From positions 1 to 6,114 of the forward strand of contig DTYY01000333.1 of NCBI GenBank assembly GCA_012961645.1: 6,114 nucleotides of DNA, written 5' to 3'. This DNA comes from Methanosarcinales archaeon. GTDB taxonomy: Archaea; Halobacteriota; Methanosarcinia; Methanosarcinales; Methanogasteraceae. A program made the translations under genes and the position numbers. Below, piece after piece: positions 1 to 4,929 of this stretch. Positions within the stretch are counted from its first letter, which is position 1. The number at the start of each line of letters is the position of its first letter. The notes under the pieces were generated by a model, which ran no database searches, was not told the DNA's origin, and saw nothing but the letters and a program-made list of their open reading frames with translations.

Positions 1-440
1 GTCAGGAGTTCGTAGAATATGAATAGCGTGACGAGATTCGCTGAGAACGCGATTCCGACTGCTGAAGAGAGTGCTATTGCAAAGCAGAAGTAGTACCTGG
101 TCTGCGCATGTTCGTTTAGCGATCGCATGTAGCCTATCGAGCATGATGACACAAAGATCCACAAAAACGAGGCTGTGATCGCAAATAGCATCCCGAATGC
201 ATCGACCTTGAACGCGATCGGAAGATCAGGGAGCATCTCCAGAACCGTGTATGTTACGACATTTCCGTTCAGTATCAGCGGTAGCATCGAGATCACGAGC
301 CCGAACTTGATAAATGCGGCAATAAATGTCCAGCCTTCTCTCAGGTTCGGGTATTTTCCGGATGCAAGGATCAGAACCGACGCGACCATCGATACGAGCA
401 CTGCAAAGAGCGGGGTCATTGAATGAATTTCTGTAGCCAT
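1..440 (-). CDS. Second MrpD/NuoL-like antiporter subunit, partial (C-terminus beyond left edge)
   Basis: This is the N-terminal 146 codons of a proton-conducting membrane subunit of the MrpD/NuoN/NuoL superfamily, cut by the window edge with no stop. The start is the ATG at 440-438, preceded on the minus strand by GAGGTGA eight bases upstream; that ribosome site overlaps the TGA of mrpD, and the gap is only 10 bases. Residues 11-26, 38-58, 79-101, 117-133 and 134 onward look like membrane helices. The stretch SIGYMRSLNEHAQTRYY (residues 101-117), followed by NLVTLFIFYELLT, is typical of the family. E144 fits the conserved TM5 glutamate of the ion channel. It differs clearly from the upstream mrpD and is not a duplicate. 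It could be MrpD2 of a split Mrp antiporter, or an H'-type subunit as in MBS/Mbx complexes. The family is sure; the subunit name is open. Confidence 0.9.
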   Translation of the reverse strand, partial: MATEIHSMTPLFAVLVSMVASVLILASGKYPNLREGWTFIAAFIKFGLVISMLPLILNGNVVTYTVLEMLPDLPIAFKVDAFGMLFAITASFLWIFVSSCSIGYMRSLNEHAQTRYYFCFAIALSSAVGIAFSANLVTLFIFYELL

Positions 441-450
441 TTATCTCACC

Positions 451-1962
451 TCACGGCACCCCGCCCAATCCAAGCAGTGCTTCTGATAGCGGTTCGAGTA
501 CGTAGTGCAATGGATAGTACGCAAAGAGTCCGAAGAAGACACAGAGTGCGGCAAGTATCACCATCGGGACCAGCATCGAGAGCGGCGCCTCATCCCTCTG
601 CAGATGCTCGATCTCATGCGGGTGCCCAAACCAGATGTTGTCAAAGACCCGCCAGAAGTAGACGATGTTGAGCAGGCTTGAGAGCAGGATGATGAAGACA
701 AAGATCCAATGCTCTGCAGCGATTGATCCGAGTGCAAGGTACCACTTGCTCGTAAATCCAACCGTCCCGGGAACCCCGATCATCGAGAGAGCCGCTATCA
801 AAAAGACGGTCATCGTCACAGGCATCTTCTTCCCGAGCCCCTGGAACTGATAGAGGTTTCTGATACCTGTCCGATAAAAGATGGCACCTGCCACAAGGAA
901 GAGTGCGCACTTCATCAGCGCGTGATTCAGTATGTGGAGAAGCCCCCCCTGCACCCCGATCATATTCACAAGACCGATGCCAAGGAGGATGTATCCGATC
1001 TGGCTGATACTTGAGTAAGCAAGCATCCGCTTGATATCGCTCTGTGCGATTGCAAGAACCGAACCCACAACGATTGCAAGCGCGGCAGCCCAGGCAAGGA
1101 TATCTGCCATCCGTGTCATATCGATCACAAAGACAGGGGTGAAGACCGAGAACATGAACCTGATCATCGCATACGCGCCGACCTTTGTCATAAGTCCAGC
1201 TATGACCGCGCTTGCTGTGGATGGCGCATGGGTGTACGCATCAGGAAGCCATGCATGAAGCGGGAAGAGACCGACCTTGATGCTGAAACCCACCATGAAG
1301 AATGCGAGTGCGGCAAGAACGACCCTGCTCTCATAGATGCTCGGCAGGAGATCCTGCAGATCAGCCATGTTGAGCGATCCTGTGACTGCATAGAGATATC
1401 CGATCCCGAGCAGTATGAACGATGCTGCGACGGTACCCATGATCAGGTAGTTGAAGCTTGCAACGACACCGTCTCCACGGTCGCCCATCGCAATGAGAGC
1501 GTAAGCGGTGAGCGATGAGATCTCGAGGAATACATAGAAGTTGAAGATGTCGCCTGTGATCGTCATTCCCATAAGTCCTGTTATCAGGAGCAGGAAAACG
1601 GAGTAGAACGGAGTTGTCTTTCCCGGAACTTCCCTTTTAAGGCTTTCTTTTGAATATATCGCGACCATAAGTCCGATGAATGCAATTATCAGGCAGACAA
1701 AGCCGTTTAAGAGGTCAATCACATATTCGATACCGTATGGCGGGTCCCAGCCACCGAGTTTGTAGTGGATCGTTCCTGAGTTTATAACAGTCATAAGGTT
1801 GTTTCCTGTGACGAGAAGAACCACAAACATCGCAAGGATCACCCAGTACCACGGGAGTCTACGGTCGATCCATCCGACAATCGGTGTCAGAAAACCAGCG
1901 ATGAGCGGGAGTACGACTGCAAGCACGGGCAGGTGGGTTGCGATGAGTTCAAATCCTGTCAT
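451..1962 (-). CDS. mrpD: MrpD/MbhH-like Na+/H+ antiporter subunit D
   Basis: A 503-residue polytopic membrane protein of the proton-translocating NADH dehydrogenase subunit family, full length for MrpD (about 490-510), with about 14 helices. Visible channel residues are E147 in NFYVFLEISSLTAYALIA (TM5), K229 in FSIKVGLFPLHAWLPDAY (TM7), H245 in the THAPS turn, K260 (TM8), H347 and K351 in NHALMKCALFL, and K406 in GFTSKW (TM12). These match the Glu/Lys chain that carries protons through this family, so the subunit looks functional. The start ATG overlaps the TGA of mrpC (ATGA), with GGGAGGTGA six bases upstream inside mrpC. It acts in the cytoplasmic membrane with MrpC and the other small subunits. 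MrpD and MbhH are close homologues, and the sequence alone does not separate them. Confidence 0.96.
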   Translation of the reverse strand: MTGFELIATHLPVLAVVLPLIAGFLTPIVGWIDRRLPWYWVILAMFVVLLVTGNNLMTVINSGTIHYKLGGWDPPYGIEYVIDLLNGFVCLIIAFIGLMVAIYSKESLKREVPGKTTPFYSVFLLLITGLMGMTITGDIFNFYVFLEISSLTAYALIAMGDRGDGVVASFNYLIMGTVAASFILLGIGYLYAVTGSLNMADLQDLLPSIYESRVVLAALAFFMVGFSIKVGLFPLHAWLPDAYTHAPSTASAVIAGLMTKVGAYAMIRFMFSVFTPVFVIDMTRMADILAWAAALAIVVGSVLAIAQSDIKRMLAYSSISQIGYILLGIGLVNMIGVQGGLLHILNHALMKCALFLVAGAIFYRTGIRNLYQFQGLGKKMPVTMTVFLIAALSMIGVPGTVGFTSKWYLALGSIAAEHWIFVFIILLSSLLNIVYFWRVFDNIWFGHPHEIEHLQRDEAPLSMLVPMVILAALCVFFGLFAYYPLHYVLEPLSEALLGLGGVP

Positions 1963-2405
1963 TCGTCTTCACCTCCCTTTAGCCTCGCGTGTTCCGAAAA
2001 TTCTGGCTGGAGCTTGCGTCTCGCCGCAAGGATCACATCCTCCTCAATCGATCCATATTCCTGGTAGATTCTAATCACGAGCGCGAGCGCAACCGCTGTG
2101 GTACTGACCGCAACAACGATCGCGGTAAGTATCAACACATGCGGCAGCGGGTTCACATAGATCACCTCGTGTGCCACCTCGGCGGCATGCTCGCCATGGC
2201 CACCCACAAGGATCGGGGCTGTGCCGCCCTCGACCTCACCAAGCGAGATATAGAAGAGGAAGATTGCAGTCTGAAAGATGTTTGCACCGATGATCTTCTT
2301 GATCAGATTCTTCTTTGCAATCATCGCATAAAAGCCGATCATCATCAGCGTCACATAGATCCAGTAGTTGTACTCTGCATAGACGATATCAAGTACTCCG
2401 CTCAT
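1959..2405 (-). CDS. mrpC: MrpC/MbhG-like antiporter subunit C (NuoK homologue)
   Basis: A 148-residue membrane protein of the MnhC/NuoK family with three helices, at about 14-32, 38-55 and 87-112. Family marks are the KKNLIKKIIGANIFQTAIFLFYIS segment (split here as KKNLIKKIIGANI, then FQTAIFLFYIS), TAPILV at 62-67, and YVNPLPHVLILTAIVV (83-98). The loop between helices 2 and 3 carries a small histidine-rich stretch, GGHGEHAAEVAHEV (68-81). The C-terminal tail after residue 113 is charged and cytoplasmic. The protein sits beside MrpD and helps form the lateral ion path. Its ATG overlaps the mrpB stop (ATGA), with GGAGG seven bases upstream. It is somewhat longer than many MrpC proteins (about 110-125) because of the loop and tail. 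Confidence 0.95.
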   Translation of the reverse strand: MSGVLDIVYAEYNYWIYVTLMMIGFYAMIAKKNLIKKIIGANIFQTAIFLFYISLGEVEGGTAPILVGGHGEHAAEVAHEVIYVNPLPHVLILTAIVVAVSTTAVALALVIRIYQEYGSIEEDVILAARRKLQPEFSEHARLKGGEDE

Positions 2406-2851
2406 TCTTCTGCCTCCTCTGATTCGGGCGACGATACATCAAAGAAGAGCGAGATCATCACAGCCGATACCGTGATTCCGATCCCGATCTCGACAAAGTC
2501 GATCAGGTACTTGGAGACCTCGGCGGGATTATCAGGCAGTAGCGGGACTGCGCCGTACTGCAGGAGCATGCCCCCGGAGATGATGCAGAGGAGCCCGGTT
2601 CCTGCATAAATGGTTAGCCCTGTGCTTGCAAGAATCCTGTCGAGAGCATCAGAGATCTTCTTCTTTCCAGCATCGATCCCGTAGATCATCGCATACAGAA
2701 TGATCCCCGCACCGAAGATGACGCCGCCCTGAAAGCCGCCCCCCGGTCCGCCTGCGCCGTGCATGATCACATAGAGCGCAAAGAGCAGGATGAACGGAAC
2801 CATAATCCGCACGACCGTACGAACAATCACACTCTCCTGAATCCTGCTCAT
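2402..2851 (-). CDS. mrpB: MrpB/MbhF-like antiporter subunit B (MnhB domain)
   Basis: A 149-residue protein with four predicted helices and the MnhB domain. The signature HGAGGPGGGFQGG lies at residues 31-43, straight after the first helix (15-30), and E121 in the last helix (DFVEIGIGITVSAVM) is the usual conserved glutamate. The acidic tail SPESEEAEE is likely cytoplasmic. In Mrp and Mbh structures this subunit packs next to the DUF4040/MbhE helices, where the sodium path is thought to lie. The ATG overlaps the stop of the preceding MbhE-like gene (ATGA), and GGAGG eight bases upstream supports the start. Full length for the family, with no damage seen. Confidence 0.95.
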   Translation of the reverse strand: MSRIQESVIVRTVVRIMVPFILLFALYVIMHGAGGPGGGFQGGVIFGAGIILYAMIYGIDAGKKKISDALDRILASTGLTIYAGTGLLCIISGGMLLQYGAVPLLPDNPAEVSKYLIDFVEIGIGITVSAVMISLFFDVSSPESEEAEE

Positions 2852-3123
2852 TTTTCACGCCTCCGGAGGAGCAGAATTACAGCCATCCCGGCGGTAAATA
2901 TCACCGTTGTCTCCCCGAGCGTATCGTAGCCCCTGTAATTGGCAAGAAGCGCTGTTACGATGTTTGGCACGCCGGATTCTGACAGGGAATTTTCGATGAA
3001 GTACTGTGTCATCCTGTGCTGGTATGCAGGAGAGTTGATGTCTCCGAACGCGGGCAGATCCTGACCTGCATAGATCAGCATCGCGCCGGCGAGAATCACC
3101 ACGAAGAGTGCGAGCGTCTTCAA
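2848..3123 (-). CDS. MbhE-like subunit (MrpA C-terminal helices as a separate gene)
   Basis: A 91-residue protein with an N-terminal helix (about 3-20), a polar external stretch, and a second helix (about 72-87) followed by RRREK. The block NYRGYDTLGE (62-71) is the hallmark of the last part of MrpA, which in archaeal Mbh clusters is the separate small protein MbhE. The start is TTG: the TGA of the DUF4040 gene overlaps it (TTGA), and GGAGG lies eight bases upstream. No in-frame ATG near that position fits better. It should act with the DUF4040 and MrpB proteins in the sodium-translocating part of the complex. The identification rests on the motif and gene order. Confidence 0.88.
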   Translation of the reverse strand: MKTLALFVVILAGAMLIYAGQDLPAFGDINSPAYQHRMTQYFIENSLSESGVPNIVTALLANYRGYDTLGETTVIFTAGMAVILLLRRREK

Positions 3124-3365
3124 TCCTCACTCCTCCCTTCGGTTCTTGCAAGCGTTGCTATGAAGAGAACAGTCGTTATCCCAGCGCCGACCGCGGCTTC
3201 GGTAAATCCCACATCGACCGACTGCATCTCAACCCAGACGATCGCCATTATAAGGCTGTAGGCTGAGAGGATGATTATTGCTGAGAGAAGGTCTTTTATC
3301 GTGATTGCTGCGATTGCGCAGACCACGAGGAATAGGAGCATCGTTATATCGAGCACCCAGATCAT
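3120..3365 (-). CDS. DUF4040 subunit, MbhD-like (hydrogenase subunit MbhD/MrpB N-terminal type)
   Basis: An 81-residue, three-helix membrane protein (about 3-20, 25-45, 56-72). The motif DVGFTEAAVGAG at 51-62, with E56, is the DUF4040 signature found in the C-terminal region of fused MrpA and, as a stand-alone protein, in MbhD. K24 at the start of helix 2 is also usual for the family. Its ATG overlaps the mrpG stop (ATGA), with GAGGTGA six bases upstream. Together with the next gene it replaces the C-terminal part of the bacterial MrpA, whose large NuoL-like domain is missing here. Well supported by motif, length and position. Confidence 0.92.
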   Translation of the reverse strand: MIWVLDITMLLFLVVCAIAAITIKDLLSAIIILSAYSLIMAIVWVEMQSVDVGFTEAAVGAGITTVLFIATLARTEGRSED

Positions 3366-3727
3366 TCGGTCTCACCTCTGTCTTCGTCGGTATTCATCCA
3401 TTCCACACCTTCCTCAAGCTTCCTCCATGGTTCGAGCCCGACATCGTACGCTGCCTTTGCAATCGCATGGGTCGAGGTCGGATTCGCAAGCAGGATGAAT
3501 GCGATCAGAAACAGTATCTTCACGCTGACAAACGTCGCGCCTCCATAGACGATCAGTGCGACAAGCATAAGTCCCTCGCCGAGCGTGTCGCACTTACCTG
3601 TTGCATGCATCCGTGAGTAGAAATCAGGAAATCGCACAAACCCGATCGTTCCGGCAAGCATGAAGAACGCACCGATGAGCAGGAGCAGGACTGTGAGTAA
3701 GTTTGTTAATATTGTTGTATCAGACAT
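3362..3727 (-). CDS. mrpG: MrpG/MbhC-like antiporter subunit G
   Basis: A 121-residue protein of the MnhG/PhaG family with three helices. Signatures are GTIGFVRFPDFYSRMHA (26-42), K45 and DTLGEG from D47, and NPTSTHAIAKAA (82-93). I chose the ATG at 3727-3725 over the in-frame TTG one codon upstream because GGAGG lies eight bases before the ATG. The C-terminal tail of about 28 residues is charged and cytoplasmic. The gap after mrpF is 18 bases, the largest inside the operon, and its stop overlaps the next ATG. In Mrp complexes MrpE, F and G form a peripheral membrane module. Confidence 0.95.
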   Translation of the reverse strand: MSDTTILTNLLTVLLLLIGAFFMLAGTIGFVRFPDFYSRMHATGKCDTLGEGLMLVALIVYGGATFVSVKILFLIAFILLANPTSTHAIAKAAYDVGLEPWRKLEEGVEWMNTDEDRGETE

Positions 3728-3745
3728 CAAGTTTTCCTCCTCTTT

Positions 3746-4015
3746 TTAGTACCTCGTCGCTGCTATCGTCATAATAAAGTTGAGAATCGCATAGACGAGA
3801 GCGATATCAAAAAAATCGGGCCGTTCGTAGATGAACCCGATCAAAACCAGAAGCACAATCGTTTTGGTGCCAATCACATTGACCGCGATGATCCGGTTGA
3901 AGATTCCGGGCCCCTCAATACCGCGGTAGAGCGATACGAAACTCGCTATGACGATTGTGATTGCCATAGCCAGAAAAACATCCACCATATCGATCATTCC
4001 GAAGAGTTCCGACAT
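3746..4015 (-). CDS. mrpF: MrpF/MbhB-like antiporter subunit F
   Basis: An 89-residue protein of the MnhF/PhaF family with three helices (about 11-29, 39-62, 67-86). It shows the RGIEGPGIFNRIIAVNVIGT block (31-50) and FFDIALVYAILNFI (68-81), with the conserved membrane aspartate at D70. Many homologues have Asp where this protein has N40 (GPxxxDR), a small departure. The ATG at 4015-4013 lies six bases after the mrpE stop, and GGAGG inside the end of mrpE is 11 bases upstream. Normal length for the family. Confidence 0.94.
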   Translation of the reverse strand: MSELFGMIDMVDVFLAMAITIVIASFVSLYRGIEGPGIFNRIIAVNVIGTKTIVLLVLIGFIYERPDFFDIALVYAILNFIMTIAATRY

Positions 4016-4021
4016 ATACTT

Positions 4022-4504
4022 TCAGTCCTCCATAAAGACATGGGCAACCTTGCGCTCCATCGTCCCCTCCAGAAGACCGTCTGCGGGCTCCTTTGCTATC
4101 GCATGCACATAGAAGACATCGTCCACGATATCAATAGTAACAGTGCCCGGTGTCAGCGTTATCGAGTTGGCAAGCGTGGTCCGCGCCACATCGCTCCGAA
4201 GGATCGTCTTGAATGTGACCACCTGTGGATCGATCGGCATACTGGGTGCAAGCGCCCGTTTTGCAACATCGATGTTTGCAAGCACGATCTGATAGATGAG
4301 CCACGGGAGATATGCGATGAACCGCAGAGTCTTAGTCAACCGGTGCTTTTCAGTGTCTTTGAACATGAGATCGTGGGACGCATACGCCACAACGGCTGAG
4401 CATGCGATGCCGGCTCCGACATGGAATACGTCGAAGTGCGCCGAGAGCAGTATCCAGAAGGTGAGCACAATTAAGTAGGTTGCTATGAAGTGTTTTATGT
4501 TCAT
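4022..4504 (-). CDS. mrpE: MrpE/MbhA-like antiporter subunit E, first gene of the operon
   Basis: A 160-residue protein of the MnhE/PhaE family: hydrophobic N-terminal half, with WILLSAHFDVFHVGAGI at 17-33 and PWLIYQIVLANIDVAKRAL at 67-85, then a soluble cytoplasmic domain with LANSITLTPGTVTI (111-124). Length is standard (about 155-165). The ATG at 4504-4502 has GGTGAT eight bases upstream, a match to an archaeal anti-Shine-Dalgarno sequence. As the first gene after a long divergent gap it should follow the operon promoter; a TATA-like box lies about 47 bases upstream. MrpE is part of the E-F-G module and helps assembly or stability of the complex in studied Mrp systems. Confidence 0.95.
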   Translation of the reverse strand: MNIKHFIATYLIVLTFWILLSAHFDVFHVGAGIACSAVVAYASHDLMFKDTEKHRLTKTLRFIAYLPWLIYQIVLANIDVAKRALAPSMPIDPQVVTFKTILRSDVARTTLANSITLTPGTVTIDIVDDVFYVHAIAKEPADGLLEGTMERKVAHVFMED

Positions 4505-4546
4505 GTTAGATCATCACCAGAATCGTCCACGTATTTTATGAATTCC

Positions 4547-4556
4547 ACATATATCC
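4547..4556 (-). promoter_or_regulatory. Candidate TATA box for the mrp operon
   Basis: On the minus strand this reads GGATATATGT, preceded by CGAAACAT, which resembles an archaeal purine-rich BRE. It lies about 47 bases before the mrpE ATG. That would give a start of transcription near 4525 and a leader of about 20 bases holding the GGTGAT ribosome site. Assigned by eye; the distal box at 4610-4620 is an alternative. Confidence 0.45.
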
Positions 4557-4560
4557 ATGT

Positions 4561-4601
4561 TTCGTATGTTGGGTGACTCATTCTCTCACCATCCATACGA
4601 A
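4561..4601. promoter_or_regulatory. 41-base imperfect dyad, candidate operator or leader hairpin
   Basis: TTCGTATG (4561-4568) is the exact reverse complement of CATACGAA (4594-4601), and inside it GGTGA (4572-4576) pairs with TCACC (4586-4590). The two stems are separated by a symmetric 3x3 mismatch, and the loop is nine bases. The dyad, centred on 4581, lies directly upstream of the proximal TATA-like box, where an archaeal regulator could bind. If the distal box is used instead, it would fold in the mrp leader RNA. Confidence 0.5.
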
Positions 4602-4609
4602 TGCCCATT

Positions 4610-4620
4610 GATATATATTC
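4610..4620. promoter_or_regulatory. TATA-like box, direction uncertain
   Basis: GATATATATTC reads as a good TATA element on both strands. On the plus strand it would start RNA near 4640, over the 12-base palindrome, and give a leader of nearly 300 bases before the plus-strand gene. On the minus strand it would give an mrpE leader of about 80 bases that includes the 4561-4601 dyad. No clear purine-rich BRE is seen on the plus-strand side. Confidence 0.35.
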
Positions 4621-4638
4621 TATTATCACTTAAATCGA

Positions 4639-4650
4639 ATGTGTACACAT
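4639..4650. promoter_or_regulatory. 12-base perfect palindrome, candidate operator
   Basis: ATGTGTACACAT is perfectly self-complementary. It lies about 25-30 bases downstream of the TATA-like box at 4610-4620 on the plus strand, where a bound dimeric repressor would block initiation. No regulator gene is adjacent, so the binding protein is unknown. Confidence 0.4.
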
Positions 4651-4681
4651 CGTTATTATGAAAGTGGGTCATCACATTAGA

Positions 4682-4746
4682 ATAGTGTGTCAAATACCCA
4701 CTCTAAGACAAAAAGTGGGATTTAATGGACGTTTGAGTCACACTAT
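4682..4746. repeat. Nested inverted repeat (hairpin within hairpin)
   Basis: The outer arms ATAGTGTGTCAAA (4682-4694) and TTTGAGTCACACTAT (4732-4746) are complementary over 13 pairs apart from a two-base bulge (4737-4738). Inside, CCCACT (4697-4702) pairs with AGTGGG (4714-4719) around an 11-base loop. CCCACT, extended to ACCCACT, can also pair with AGTGGGT at 4663-4669, and TTTGA can also pair with TCAAA at 4749-4753. It may be an RNA structure, a tandem binding site, or the remnant of a small element; I recognise no known family. Confidence 0.5.
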
Positions 4747-4825
4747 CGTCAAAAGAGGAGAACCCAAAGACTTAATAAGCCCAAATATCCAGAAACAAGT
4801 TGATGCACCTCATCCGTCTGATACT

Positions 4826-4867
4826 TATGGAGGCAGTGGGCAGGATACACACGACTGCCATACCATA
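4826..4867. repeat. Interrupted hairpin upstream of the plus-strand gene
   Basis: TATGG (4826-4830) and GGCAGT (4832-4837) pair with ACTGCC (4854-4859) and CCATA (4863-4867), with a 1x3 internal loop and a 16-base terminal loop. It ends 62 bases before the preferred start at 4930. It could be part of a structured leader or chance; moderate support only. Confidence 0.35.
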
Positions 4868-4916
4868 AACTGAACCAGATGAATGGACACTCACGTTACA
4901 CTGTAAAATCGTATAT

Positions 4917-4921
4917 GGAGG
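4917..4921 (+). promoter_or_regulatory. Ribosome binding site deciding the start at 4930
   Basis: GGAGG eight bases before ATG 4930. The upstream in-frame ATG at 4879 has only AACCAG before it, and no TATA-like box sits at leaderless distance from it, so the shorter protein is preferred. Confidence 0.7.
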
Positions 4922-4929
4922 CATTGAAA

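Larger units (their letters stand above)
4505..4929. other. Divergent intergenic region rich in inverted repeats
   Basis: About 425 bases between the mrpE start and the preferred start of the plus-strand gene, AT-richer than the genes around it. I see no tRNA, CRISPR or mobile element. A 71-codon plus-strand frame (4658-4873) lacks a ribosome site and any recognisable motif, so I do not call it a gene. What is present: TATA-like boxes at 4547-4556 and 4610-4620, and dyad or hairpin elements at 4561-4601, 4639-4650, 4682-4746 and 4826-4867, entered separately. The region must contain the promoters of both divergent units. Confidence 0.8.

Noticed and set aside
1989..2609. 206-codon plus-strand frame antisense to mrpC and mrpB
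   Set aside because: It lies wholly opposite two clear conserved genes, has no recognisable motif, and its composition (many Arg, His, Asp) is typical of an antisense shadow.
2860..2869. Palindrome CCTCCGGAGG covering the mrpB ribosome site
   Set aside because: It could hide the ribosome site only as a three-pair stem with a four-base loop, too weak; it encodes Arg codons at the end of the MbhE-like gene, so it is probably chance.
4682..4746. A miniature transposable element (MITE) as the source of the nested repeat
   Set aside because: No target-site duplication is visible (flanks TTAGA and CGTC differ), and there is no second copy in the window, so I list it only as a structured repeat.
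4658..4873. 71-codon plus-strand frame in the intergenic gap
   Set aside because: No ribosome site before the ATG, no motif or helix pattern, and it is crossed by the inverted repeats that better explain the sequence.
4879..4929. 17-residue N-terminal extension of the hypothetical protein
   Set aside because: No ribosome site at ATG 4879 and no TATA-like box at leaderless distance, while ATG 4930 has GGAGG eight bases upstream. The longer form cannot be fully excluded.
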